Assembly (NCBI GenBank): GCA_963665975.1
Contig: OY762508.1
Span: forward strand, 620,001 to 684,000
Source: G963665975 sp963665975
Lineage (GTDB): Bacteria > Bacteroidota > Rhodothermia > Rhodothermales > Bin80
DNA: 64,000 nt
Reading direction: 5' to 3'
Shown: positions 9,196 through 17,958 of the stretch, piece by piece
How positions within the stretch are numbered: position 1 is the first letter of the stretch
Layout of the letters: every line of letters begins with the position of its first letter
The notes under the pieces: generated by a model
The model's database searches: none
Told to the model about the DNA's origin: nothing
Seen by the model: only the letters and a program-made list of their open reading frames with translations
Position numbers and translations under genes: made by a program

Positions 9196-11076
9196 CTAGT
9201 GCAGGATCCATACGCGGGCAGTCATTGCGGGAAGTTCGGCCTGCAGGGCTCCGCCTTCAACGGAGATGTCGGGTCCCGATGGGTGGGCCATCTCGTAGAT
9301 GCCGTCCGCAGCGGAAACGCGTATCAACTGATCTTCTGAGGAGACATTGAAGGCGACTATTGCTCGCTTGTCTCCCAGCGTGCGCTCATATGCGAGCAGG
9401 CGCCGCTCGTCGTCCACCAGCGTGTAGTCCAGGCTGCCGTCAGCGAACAGGCGCATGTGTTGCTTGCGCAGCGCGATCAGGCGTTTGAAGAGACCCAGGA
9501 GTTCCATGTCAGGGGCCACTGCATCTCTCCGGCGTGCCCGCCCAAACGGGTGGGCGACTTCGTCCTCGTAGGTCAAGTCATCCCACACGACAGGTTTTCG
9601 GCAATCAGGATCGTCTGCACCCCACATCCCTACTTCATCTCCATTCCAGATCTGGGGTGCTCCGATGTAGGTGAATTGCTGGACGAGTATCAATTCCTGC
9701 ATGGTCCGCGTCTGCTCGTCCGGCTTGTCCAGGCGGTATTTCTCGTTCCGCGCATTACCCTGATACTTGTACGGATTGTCGTTGTAGATGGAGGTGGCGA
9801 AGCGCGGTGAATCGTGGCTCGCCGTGAAGTTCATCATCACCTGCCGAACCGGCAGCGGAATGCCCTGGTCGATAGAGTCCAGATGCGCCACATATTGTGA
9901 TGGCGTAAGGTCAGGCGGCGCTTGGGTAAAGAACCCCCGCGTCGGCATGTACCACCGGTAGTTCATTGACGCGTCGAACATATCGCCCTGCAACCACGGA
10001 GACGGATCTGTCATCTTTTCCGGCCATTGGTCCCACCACAGTTCCGCTACCAGATAGGCCTCTGGGTTTATGGAGCGTACATGCTGCCTGTATTCCCGCC
10101 AGAAGCCCATCGGTATTTTTTCCGCCACGTCCAACCGAAACCCGTCAATGCCGTCCGAGGGATCGCCGTCTCCGTTTGGATCCAGCCAACGGCGAGTCAC
10201 ATGAAATACATGTTGTTTTACGGGATCTGTCAGGTTGCCTTCAATGGGTCCATGTCGGATGCCTTCGGGCCGGTCGACTTTCCTTATTTCGGGGAGTGAC
10301 TTGACGCCGTTCCATCCGTCATAGTCGAATTCGTTTAGGTCTTCCGTCGTCGGGTCATCAAAGCGGTTTATATCATACCAGGAGGCATACGGTGACTGCT
10401 CCTGGTTCTCGAGGATATCGCGCCAGGCCCAGAAGCTCGTCCCGGTATGATTCCAGGAAAAATCGACTATTATGCGCATATCCCGCGCGTGGAGTGCATC
10501 AACGAGCGCCAGGAACAGGCTGTCGGCCCCTGTCCAAACCCAGGTAGACGGATCCAGGGGATCCTCCGTTGCGATTAGCGCTTCATCGCGGCGCGGCGTG
10601 GGCCCAAAATTACGATCTATATGCCGCCAGTTCCGGGCGTCGAACTTGTGGAGCGACGGCGCGTCATTTATCGGGTTGAGATACAGCGCCGTGACCCCCA
10701 AGTCGCTCAGATAATCGAGCCTGTCCAGCAATCCCTGAAGATCTCCTCCGTACCGTCGCAGTTGCACCATGCGGTAAAACGGCTGCTCCGCCACCGTTGC
10801 CCAGTTATCCATTTCGTACCAGTCTTGCGTCCACGGCGTAGTTCGCCATCCCTCGGGCGCCGGAGGAAATCCAGGTCTGAAAATGTCGTGGGGTGTTGGA
10901 TCGTTCGCCTGATCCCCGTTGCGAAAACGCTCGACAAAGATCTGGTACCAGACCGCATCCTTGGCCCAATCGGGAACGGTCATTGCCTCGTATTGGGTAT
11001 CGTCTTCCTGGGGCAGTGAAGTGCCCGCAATTGGTAGGAGCACGAAGAGCAGTACATAGGGAATTCCGCGTTTCAT
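9196..11076 (-). CDS. Secreted glycoside hydrolase family 13 (alpha-amylase type)
   Basis: The 626-residue protein begins MKRGIPYVLLFVLLPIAGTS, a signal peptide. A TTG 18 bases upstream is a possible but less likely start. The catalytic barrel shows the GH13 blocks in order: VTALYLNPI, MRIIVDFSWNHTG, IDGFRLDVAEKIP (nucleophile Asp316), AYLVAELWWDQWPE (general acid Glu345) and TASHDSPRF (Asp422). An A-domain insertion with Trp-rich segments precedes the barrel, and a C-terminal beta domain ends MTARVWILH. The WYQIFVERFRNGD start of the fold resembles neopullulanase/cyclomaltodextrinase-type enzymes. It should cleave alpha-glucans outside the cytoplasm and may supply a sugar uptake route; no uptake genes are adjacent. 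Confidence 0.92.
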   Translation of the reverse strand: MKRGIPYVLLFVLLPIAGTSLPQEDDTQYEAMTVPDWAKDAVWYQIFVERFRNGDQANDPTPHDIFRPGFPPAPEGWRTTPWTQDWYEMDNWATVAEQPFYRMVQLRRYGGDLQGLLDRLDYLSDLGVTALYLNPINDAPSLHKFDARNWRHIDRNFGPTPRRDEALIATEDPLDPSTWVWTGADSLFLALVDALHARDMRIIVDFSWNHTGTSFWAWRDILENQEQSPYASWYDINRFDDPTTEDLNEFDYDGWNGVKSLPEIRKVDRPEGIRHGPIEGNLTDPVKQHVFHVTRRWLDPNGDGDPSDGIDGFRLDVAEKIPMGFWREYRQHVRSINPEAYLVAELWWDQWPEKMTDPSPWLQGDMFDASMNYRWYMPTRGFFTQAPPDLTPSQYVAHLDSIDQGIPLPVRQVMMNFTASHDSPRFATSIYNDNPYKYQGNARNEKYRLDKPDEQTRTMQELILVQQFTYIGAPQIWNGDEVGMWGADDPDCRKPVVWDDLTYEDEVAHPFGRARRRDAVAPDMELLGLFKRLIALRKQHMRLFADGSLDYTLVDDERRLLAYERTLGDKRAIVAFNVSSEDQLIRVSAADGIYEMAHPSGPDISVEGGALQAELPAMTARVWILH

Positions 11077-11387
11077 ACCAATAAGTTTCGCCAATTAAAA
11101 TTCCAGGGGTGTGGTGCATACCGGACACGCATTGCAAGGCGCGTCCAACCGATGTTGGCAATATACGCCTGTTCCGTGCAATGATTTTCCGGCGTACGCC
11201 ACCCGGCGCCGGATATGCCTAGTCCACTTTGGGACCGTAATCATGGCATTACCCCACAACCAGACTCAGCGGACTCATTTCTACGTTTCTAACCGATGAA
11301 GCAGTGCTCGGGCTAAGCTCCTCAGAGTTGTCTGTGACAAAAGACCACGGATTGATTCTCGCCCAATGTTGTGATGCAATGCTAATA
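11077..11387. other. Intergenic region between the GH13 gene and the QatC-like cassette
   Basis: Roughly 310 bases lie between divergent genes. No coding frame with protein-like composition is present; the short frame starting at 11304 on the plus strand runs into the next gene in another frame. The stretch probably holds the GH13 promoter on the minus strand, but I could not assign boxes. The plus-strand promoter of the cassette lies just after it. Confidence 0.5.
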
Positions 11388-11416
11388 TTGACATTGTCAG
11401 ATAATATTTGTATTGT
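11388..11416 (+). promoter_or_regulatory. Sigma70-like promoter of the QatC-like cassette
   Basis: A perfect TTGACA (11388-11393) is followed by a 17-base spacer and TATTGT (11411-11416, four of six consensus bases). Transcription would start near 11423, leaving a leader of about 29 bases before the first cassette ATG at 11452. The spacer is A/T-rich. Bacteroidota-type genomes often use a different consensus, so a classical sigma70-like promoter here would also fit a horizontally acquired cassette; that last point is inference. Confidence 0.5.
11389..11399. promoter_or_regulatory. Dyad overlapping the -35 box, candidate XRE operator
   Basis: TGACA-T-TGTCA is a perfect 5-base dyad with a one-base centre at 11389-11399, lying on the -35 element. 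A second TGACATT begins at 11419, exactly 30 bases later, near the expected transcription start. Two half-site clusters spaced about three helical turns across a promoter are typical of autoregulation. The cassette encodes an XRE-type helix-turn-helix protein (13371) that could bind here. Binding is inferred, not shown. Confidence 0.4.
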
Positions 11417-11451
11417 CCTGACATTCACGGGCAAACAACTCAATTGGACAG

Positions 11452-12028
11452 ATGACCGACGGCCCTCATCGAATCTTGCCACTGCCACGGCAGTGGCAGA
11501 GAGTAGCTGAACGAGCAGCCAATTTAAATTACACGTCCGAAGATGTGGCCCTGGAACTGAGGGATGCCCTTTACAAGGACGCGAAAGAGCTTCCCGTCCG
11601 ACAGCTCATGCGTGTGCTTGGTGAAGGTGGTCAGCAGTCGCTCTTTCATGAATACCGACTGGACTTGATCGAAAGTTCAGATCTCTTATCTGGAGGCACT
11701 GCGCTTCGCGCGACATTTCAGACTATGCTTGTGGCGAGCATTCTTGAAGGCTCCGGTAAAAGAAAACACAGTGCAGTCCGCATTGGCTGCGACCCTCAAG
11801 GAACGCGCCGTTTCCATGTGCCGCAGCATAGAACAACACTATTTGCTCGAGTTAGGATGCGAGTCCAGTATCGTCGTACGGGAGAGATTATTGCTGGTGA
11901 TCAAGGGCTGTGATATAGAGCAGTTGACCGTGAATCTGATTGGTAGCCACAAGAAGCCTCCTCTGGACTCCAAGCGACGGAAGCGGCGCCGCGGACTTGA
12001 TAAGGGACCACATTTGCTGGTGATATGA
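11452..12028 (+). pseudogene. First gene of the QatC-like cassette, split by a frameshift
   Basis: No family recognised. Frame 1 from the ATG at 11452 is protein-like (VALELRDALYKDAKELPVRQ) to about 11757 and then degenerates, stopping at 11913. From the same place the +1 frame becomes protein-like (LAATLKERAVSMCRSIEQHY) and runs to a TGA at 12028, which overlaps the ATG of the next gene in an ATGA. Removing one A from the A-run at 11758-11761 joins the halves into a 191-residue protein with a basic patch near the C-terminus (KRRKRRR). It is therefore a one-base insertion: sequencing or assembly error, true pseudogene, or programmed slippage at the A-rich TAAAAGAAAAC. The conserved ATGA coupling argues the full-length product was made recently. 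It could be the QatB-position partner or modification target of the next gene's product, but I see no motif that proves this. Confidence 0.65.
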
Positions 12029-13383
12029 GCAGCAAGGCGATCAATACCAACGATGACGTAGTGCTGGTGGAAAGCGCAGATTCCAGTCCGACGAATGGGA
12101 TCGTGCTTGACATTGCCCGGGACGTGTCATTCGATGTAGAACCGGTACGGCGATATGCGCTCGCCTGTTGGGACCCCATCATATGGGACTTGATGGTCGT
12201 TGCGGCCGCCGTCGAATTTGCGGACAGAGTCGTCTCCCGCAAGAAATCTCAATGGCGGCGGCACCTGTTCCTGTGGGTCCCCGTACAGGACCCACAGACG
12301 TGGAACGCAGATGGGGTTGTGCGTTCGCTGTGTTCCGCGTTAGGGTTGCTGACCGGTGACAATTGGTCGTTTTCCTTTGTTGGTCGAAAGACCGCGCTTG
12401 ATCCTCATTCCATTGTCTATCTCAATCTTTATCTGCCGACTGCCGCGGTAATGGCATATAGCGATGGATTGGATTCACTCGCAGTAGCGGGAATTGTCAG
12501 AGCTCAGCTTGAAGAAGAACTATTGTTTGTCCGGGTGCAGAGAGGGGCTGCGAAGCCTAGGAAAAAGGGAGAATCTTTTGAATCCGTGTCGTATCGAATA
12601 GACTATCGTGGGCGGCGGAAGAAGGAATCGAGTTGCAGAAGCAGGGCCTTCAAGTTCATTGTAGTCTGCGCGGTTGCGGCATACATGGCTCGGACGAAAA
12701 GAATAATCGTGCCTGAAAGTGGACAGTCCTCTCTGGGATCGGCGCTGCTACCACTTGGTCAGTTGTATCCACATTATGGGAGTCATCCCGTGTTTACCAA
12801 CCGGATGGAGGTATTCCTGAATAAACTTCTCGGTACCGAGATTCATATCGAGATTCCCCGATTATGGTTCACCAAGGGCCAAACCTTGGCCGAGTATCTT
12901 GCTCTATGCCCAGCAGGAAAATGGAATGCGACGAAATCATGTTGGAAGCCCAATTACCTGAGCTCTGTAAACGGTCGGTCGCGCGATTGCGGCATTTGTG
13001 CTGCGTGTATGTTGCGCCGTCTGAGTATTCGTGCGGCGGGCATCAAAGAAGCCGACGGGACATATTTGTCCGATGACCTGAACGTTAGCAATCTGCTAAA
13101 TAGCGTTCCCCCGGCCTTTAGTTCGTCGAGGGCGTACGGAAGAGCATTCAGGGCTGATGCAGTCGCTGGCACGAAGTCCATGAGTGACCTGGCAATCATG
13201 GCGCAAGTGAGCTACAGACATCGACTTAGACCATATGCAATCGATTTGAGTCGCGTTCTCGAACTGTGTGCCGACGAAGTATTTGACCAGTTATCTGCCC
13301 TAATTTGCCAGCATGAGTCGGAATGGAGTGCTTTCTTGGGTTCTCTTCATCCTAATTCTTTTGTACGGAAATGGGCGACCTAG
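12025..13383 (+). CDS. QatC-like protein (QueC / 7-cyano-7-deazaguanine synthase fold)
   Basis: The protein is 452 residues, much longer than housekeeping QueC (about 220-230). It has a PP-loop ATP-binding motif YSDGLDSLA (residues 145-153, from SGGxDS) and a four-Cys zinc site, Cys306, Cys322, Cys325 and Cys328 (KSCWKP, then RDCGICAACMLRR). The segments VPESGQSSLGSALLPLGQ and GSHPVFTNRM are what I associate with QatC of the qatABCD anti-phage system rather than with queuosine synthesis. QueC relatives in immunity (QatC, Cap9 of type IV CBASS) are thought to attach deazaguanine to proteins, so a similar conjugation is conceivable. Its ATG overlaps the end of the preceding gene and its 3' end overlaps the XRE-ImmA gene by 13 bases. 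No qatA ATPase or qatD TatD gene is adjacent. The N-terminal 130 residues are of unknown function. Confidence 0.8.
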   Translation: MSSKAINTNDDVVLVESADSSPTNGIVLDIARDVSFDVEPVRRYALACWDPIIWDLMVVAAAVEFADRVVSRKKSQWRRHLFLWVPVQDPQTWNADGVVRSLCSALGLLTGDNWSFSFVGRKTALDPHSIVYLNLYLPTAAVMAYSDGLDSLAVAGIVRAQLEEELLFVRVQRGAAKPRKKGESFESVSYRIDYRGRRKKESSCRSRAFKFIVVCAVAAYMARTKRIIVPESGQSSLGSALLPLGQLYPHYGSHPVFTNRMEVFLNKLLGTEIHIEIPRLWFTKGQTLAEYLALCPAGKWNATKSCWKPNYLSSVNGRSRDCGICAACMLRRLSIRAAGIKEADGTYLSDDLNVSNLLNSVPPAFSSSRAYGRAFRADAVAGTKSMSDLAIMAQVSYRHRLRPYAIDLSRVLELCADEVFDQLSALICQHESEWSAFLGSLHPNSFVRKWAT

Positions 13384-14564
13384 AATTAGTGCACACTCGC
13401 AGAATGGCAGTTTCTGATCAAGAGACTGGTAGAAGACTCAGAATCGCACGTGAAAATGCGAAACTGAGTCAAGCTGAAGCGACTGGCACCGTCAATATCG
13501 CACGCACAACCTTGGTGGCCATCGAACAAGGACTGCGCCGAGTAAGAACTGCTGAATTATTGGCCCTTGCCAAGTTGTATGGAGTTACGGCCAACGACAT
13601 ACTGCGCGGAGAAGCCGTCCACGTGGATCTGGTTCCGCGATTTCGCAAGAGCAACCGTGCTGAAGATGCAGCAGTCGAATTCGCCGCAATGCTGATCAAC
13701 GACTTAGTGAGTGCAGAAGTAGAACTTGAGAATTCCCTCGGCGTGAAGCGCACGCATGATTATCCGCGTCAACGGCCTCTACTTCCCGGACCACCGAAAC
13801 AGCAAGCTGAGGAGGATGCACAGGAGCTACGTAGGTGGCTTGGACTAGGACTGGGTCCGGTCTTCGATATGATGTCGCTGCTAGAGGTACAAGTGGGTAT
13901 TCGCGTCTATTTGCATCCTATCGATAGCAGAATCTCAGGGCTGTTCGCCTGGGACGAAGCGCTGGGTGCTTGCATGCTGTTTAACTCCAAGCACCGCCCG
14001 GATCGGCTCAAGTTTACCGCAGCGCACGAACTGGGGCACTTCCTGGCAACGCGGACTACTCCTGAAGTTCTGATGCACAATAGCCGGCCCCGCACAAGGG
14101 CGGAACGGTATGCGGACTGTTTCGCAACTGCATTTCTGATGCCGAGGAGTGCTGTTCGGAATCGATTCGCCGAAGTAACGGACGGCCAAACGCACTTTAC
14201 GCGTCGTCATGTGATCCTCCTCGCACACATGTTTGGCGTATCCCGTGCCGCAATTGTACAGAGACTGGAAGAACTGGAACTCGTTCGTGCGGGGACTTGG
14301 GACTGGTTCCAGGAAAACGGTGGAATTACCGATCAACAGGCTGAGCAGGTGCTGGATTCGACCAGTCTTGCAACGGCTCCTCCCTCTCAAGGACAAACCA
14401 TGGTTCCCATACGTATCGCACTCCTGGCGCAGGAGGCCTGGAAACGTGAATTGTATAGCGAAGGTCAGTTGAGCCGCATGTTGAGATTGCACCGCCGTGA
14501 TTTGAGAGAATTAGTGTATGAAGTGCCCACTGTTGAATGCGATGCCAATCGATTGCCGCAGTAA
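13371..14564 (+). CDS. XRE-family HTH fused to ImmA/IrrE metallopeptidase
   Basis: The protein is 397 residues. The N-terminal helix-turn-helix (about residues 20-78) reads RRLRIARENAKLSQAEATGT, then ARTTLVAIEQGLRRV. The ImmA/IrrE (DUF955) domain has FTAAHELGHFL with zinc ligands His219 and His223 and catalytic Glu220. The third ligand is probably Glu245 in RTRAERYADCFATAFLMP. A C-terminal helical region (EGQLSRMLRLHRRDLREL) completes the usual layout. Such proteins regulate stress or mobile-element genes and cleave a repressor or antitoxin when triggered. The start at 13371 overlaps the QatC-like gene; Met12 (13404) is an alternative. It probably autoregulates the cassette promoter at 11388 and may be cognate to the PIN nuclease downstream. 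Confidence 0.88.
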   Translation: MGDLELVHTRRMAVSDQETGRRLRIARENAKLSQAEATGTVNIARTTLVAIEQGLRRVRTAELLALAKLYGVTANDILRGEAVHVDLVPRFRKSNRAEDAAVEFAAMLINDLVSAEVELENSLGVKRTHDYPRQRPLLPGPPKQQAEEDAQELRRWLGLGLGPVFDMMSLLEVQVGIRVYLHPIDSRISGLFAWDEALGACMLFNSKHRPDRLKFTAAHELGHFLATRTTPEVLMHNSRPRTRAERYADCFATAFLMPRSAVRNRFAEVTDGQTHFTRRHVILLAHMFGVSRAAIVQRLEELELVRAGTWDWFQENGGITDQQAEQVLDSTSLATAPPSQGQTMVPIRIALLAQEAWKRELYSEGQLSRMLRLHRRDLRELVYEVPTVECDANRLPQ

Positions 14565-14673
14565 TGTGATGACAGTCAATTCAAAACGTGCCGCCATCCA
14601 AGTGCTGGATTTGTCAGACAGATAACCGGTCTACCTACGTTAGCAATTTCTTACCCAAAGGCAGGCAATACGC

Positions 14674-15279
14674 ATGGCTGTTGATTTCGGTGGTGAATGT
14701 TCGATTGTCCTAGATTCAAGTGCCGTGATCAATTTGAACGCCACGGAACGGGCTACGGAAATATTGGGCGCCTTTTCCAACAAGATGATAGTCACGGAAA
14801 TGATATTCAATGAGCTGGAACAGGGTGAGATGTACGGCTACGATGATGGGAGCAAGCTACGCATCTTGCTGGATAAGGAATTTGTAGAACTAGTGCGATT
14901 GTCGGGAGAGCAACTTTTGATCTATCGCGGGCTTGTTGCCGGCAATGCTCGTCAATCGCTCGCCGATGGCGAGGCCTCCACAATCGCTTATGCGGTCGTA
15001 CATGGCGCAGTTGCCGTGATTGATGACCGAAAAGCGTCCAAATTGTGCGCTCGTCAGTTCACGAATTTACGAGTCTTGACCACAATCGAGTTACTCCTTC
15101 ACGAAATCGTCCAGAGCCATTTGGGGCACCAAGATTGGGAGGAGGCCATCTACCTTGCCCTGCGCGCAGCAAAGATGTATGTGCCGCCAGAATTGGTAAG
15201 TACTGTGGTCTCCCTGATTGGCATAGCAAAGACAGCTGATTGTACAAGCCTGCCCCGGCATGCTCGAATGAGTCCGTAA
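14674..15279 (+). CDS. PIN-domain nuclease (DUF3368-like), putative toxin/effector
   Basis: The protein is 201 residues. The PIN pattern is complete: IVLDSSAVINL (Asp14), an acidic residue in TEMIFNELEQ (Glu42 or Glu47), LADGEASTIAYA (Asp98, Glu100) and AVIDDRKASKL (Asp117, Asp118). These acidic residues would bind Mg2+/Mn2+ for RNA cleavage. It lies 109 bases after the XRE-ImmA gene in the same direction. XRE/ImmA-IrrE plus PIN pairs are a recurrent toxin-antitoxin-like arrangement, so it is the likely effector of the cassette. No antitoxin of the classic small VapB type is adjacent. After it a 255-base gap without recognisable signals leads to a surface protein, which probably marks the cassette end. 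Confidence 0.82.
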   Translation: MAVDFGGECSIVLDSSAVINLNATERATEILGAFSNKMIVTEMIFNELEQGEMYGYDDGSKLRILLDKEFVELVRLSGEQLLIYRGLVAGNARQSLADGEASTIAYAVVHGAVAVIDDRKASKLCARQFTNLRVLTTIELLLHEIVQSHLGHQDWEEAIYLALRAAKMYVPPELVSTVVSLIGIAKTADCTSLPRHARMSP

Positions 15280-15534
15280 GGGATTGCCAGTCAAGTCCCA
15301 CAACCCGGATATCTCGTGCGCCGCGGGGAGGCAGACGGTGATTGACTCGATCCGTGATACACTAATTGTCATTCGCACACATTTTTTCGGCCAAGTGCCT
15401 CCGTCCGAATCAAAGTGCATAAACCCCTACAAGCTGTTATATTGCCGCTGGTATGAATAGCATAGCTCGACACCCGTCGGGTACCTTGCTGAATACAACA
15501 GATTTCACAGGCACCAACCACACCTCCTACCGTC

Positions 15535-17958
15535 ATGAAGGCTCGCTTTTTGCTTTTTTTCGTCGCCCTGCTCGCATACACTTCGACCGAGGCGCAAGCA
15601 CTGCAATCCCGGTTCGGTGGCTCCGTTGCCGCGGACAACGACGCCGCGTTTGTGAGCAAGACCCGCGGTCAGTCCGGACCCGGCACCGTATATGTATTCG
15701 GTCGTGACGGCACCACTGGGGATTGGGCAGAACGCCAGAGGCTCCAGGCATCTGATGCCGGAAACGAGGCTAACCACTTTGGCATGGCAATGGCCCGTGA
15801 AGGCAATATGCTGTTTGTCGGCGCCATTGGCAGTGACGGGGACCGGGGAGCTGTGTACGTCTTTACACTCGCAGACGGCGCCTGGAACCAGTCTGCTAAA
15901 ATAGTGGCGGGGGACGCCGTCGAAGAACATCGTTTCGGTAGCAAGCTCGCAGCGCGCGGCAACCGGCTCCTTGTGAGCGCCGTTGGCACGTCTTCGGCAG
16001 AGAGTGCGGTCTATGTATTTGAGTTGGATACCGAATCCGGCAGCTGGACCGAGCATGCAGTCCTCCGCGGCAGCAAGGCCGACACGAAATCAGTCAGATT
16101 CTGGCGCATAGGCCGGGCAGCGGTTGCCGGGTTTGGTGCAGCATTGGCGCTGGGGGAGCATACAGCCGTCATCTCGGCTCCCGCCTACACCGACTCCGTT
16201 CTTGTTTACTCCCACGACCCGGAATCGGATACCTGGTCTCTGTCAGGTGAACTTAGCGTGGAAGGATTGGAAGACCGACACGTCTTTGGATATGCGCTGG
16301 AAATGCAGAACGATGAGATACTTGTTTCCGCACCCCGGTTTGACAACAATCAAGGAGCCGTCTTCACCTTTGAAATGGACGACGACTCCGGTGAGTGGCA
16401 GCAAAGTGGCCACTTGTCCGGCTATACGAACACGGGACGATTGCGCATGCTTGGCTCGGCCCTCAAGTTCAGTGATGGAAACCTCTGGCTCGGAGCGTTC
16501 ATGGATAACCGGGGCATGGGATCGGTGTACCGCTACAGCCGCGATATGGAGACAAATCGGTGGATGGGGGTATCCGCCGTCCTGCCAGCTGAGGCAGTAG
16601 CGGACGGAGCATCTTCGCTGGGACTCGGATGGGCTCTGGATATCAGTGGCAGCGTCGCCGTGCTCGGCGCGCCCTCCGCGGATCACGGAGCAGGCAAGGC
16701 CTTTATCTTCGAAAATGTGGATGGGCAGTGGATAGAGAAGGGGGCCGTGATTGACGAGCTGGACCGTATCCCCTCTATTGTGGGCGGTGAAACGACCTGT
16801 CAGGATGGTGAAGCTAACCTCTTTGGATGCAGCGACGTCGACATGCTTTCGTTCCTGTCTGTAACAGATCTCGGTGGCGAACGTGGTGTTAGGGTCAATG
16901 ACCTCTGGGGGTGGACGGATCCCGAAACAGGCAAGGAGTGGGCCCTGATAGGCCGCATTGACGGCATGTCTATGGTGGACGTGTCAGACCCGTATAACCC
17001 TGTTTTTGTGGGCAATCTGCCAAAAACGGCCGCGTCTCCCGCCAGCACCTGGCGGGATATCAAGGTCTACAAGGACCACGCCTTCATCGTGGCCGACGGT
17101 GCCGGAAACCACGGAATGCAGGTTTTTGACCTGCGTCAGCTTCGCGATGTAGAAGATTCCCCGGTTACCTTTGAGGTCAATGCCCACTATACCGGTATTG
17201 CGAGCGCACACAACATCGTAATTAACGAGGACACGGGGTTTGCCTTCGCTGTCGGCAGTGGCTCAGGTGGCGAAACGTGTGGTGGCGGTCTCCACATGAT
17301 TGACATCCGGGATCCGGTACAGCCCACGTTCGCGGGATGCTTTGCGGACACCGAAACGGGACGACGGGGCACAGGCTATTCGCACGACGCACAGTGCGTC
17401 AACTACCGCGGTCCGGATACGGAACACTTTGGCAAGGAAATATGCTTCGGCGCCAATGAGACGGCACTGAGCATTTCCGATGTCAGCGACAAGGAGAATC
17501 CCGTGAAGCTTGCCAACGCAACGTATCCTAACTACGGCTATTCCCACCAGGGCTGGCTCACCGAGGATCATCGCTTCTTCTACATGAACGACGAGTTGGA
17601 CGAGCTTCAGGGTTCCGTGGACGGCACGAGGACGATGATCTGGGACGTGTCTGACTTGGATGATCCGCAGCTCGCCAAGGAGCATATTTCGGAGAACAAG
17701 GCCAGTGACCACAACCTGTACATCGTGGATGAACTCATGTACCAGTCAAACTATCAGAGTGGGCTGCGGGTGCTGGATATTTCAGACCGGGAGAATCCCA
17801 TCGAGGTGGGCTACTTTGACACCGTACCGTATGGTGAGAACGTGCCGAGCTTCGGAGGTTCGTGGAGCAATTATCCTTTCTTCCAAAGCGGCATTATCGT
17901 CGTGACCAGCGGAAACGAAGGTATGTTCATCCTCAAAAAACGGAACGTGGATACCTGA
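15535..17958 (+). CDS. Choice-of-anchor B family secreted protein
   Basis: The 807-residue protein starts with a signal peptide (KARFLLFFVALLAYTSTEAQA). The first half (about residues 25-400) consists of repeated FG-GAP-like blades of the type FGSKLAARGNRLLVSAVG and FGYALEMQNDEILVSAP, suggesting a beta-propeller. The second half has LVIVD-type repeats: WALIGRIDGMSMVDVSDP, HNIVINEDTGFAFAVG, GYSHQGWLTEDHRFFYMNDE and SNYQSGLRVLDISDRENP. These define the choice-of-anchor B family. It ends GMFILKKRNVDT with no T9SS sorting domain, so the anchoring route is unclear. Probably extracellular or surface-exposed. Function is not established for the family. Confidence 0.85.
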   Translation: MKARFLLFFVALLAYTSTEAQALQSRFGGSVAADNDAAFVSKTRGQSGPGTVYVFGRDGTTGDWAERQRLQASDAGNEANHFGMAMAREGNMLFVGAIGSDGDRGAVYVFTLADGAWNQSAKIVAGDAVEEHRFGSKLAARGNRLLVSAVGTSSAESAVYVFELDTESGSWTEHAVLRGSKADTKSVRFWRIGRAAVAGFGAALALGEHTAVISAPAYTDSVLVYSHDPESDTWSLSGELSVEGLEDRHVFGYALEMQNDEILVSAPRFDNNQGAVFTFEMDDDSGEWQQSGHLSGYTNTGRLRMLGSALKFSDGNLWLGAFMDNRGMGSVYRYSRDMETNRWMGVSAVLPAEAVADGASSLGLGWALDISGSVAVLGAPSADHGAGKAFIFENVDGQWIEKGAVIDELDRIPSIVGGETTCQDGEANLFGCSDVDMLSFLSVTDLGGERGVRVNDLWGWTDPETGKEWALIGRIDGMSMVDVSDPYNPVFVGNLPKTAASPASTWRDIKVYKDHAFIVADGAGNHGMQVFDLRQLRDVEDSPVTFEVNAHYTGIASAHNIVINEDTGFAFAVGSGSGGETCGGGLHMIDIRDPVQPTFAGCFADTETGRRGTGYSHDAQCVNYRGPDTEHFGKEICFGANETALSISDVSDKENPVKLANATYPNYGYSHQGWLTEDHRFFYMNDELDELQGSVDGTRTMIWDVSDLDDPQLAKEHISENKASDHNLYIVDELMYQSNYQSGLRVLDISDRENPIEVGYFDTVPYGENVPSFGGSWSNYPFFQSGIIVVTSGNEGMFILKKRNVDT

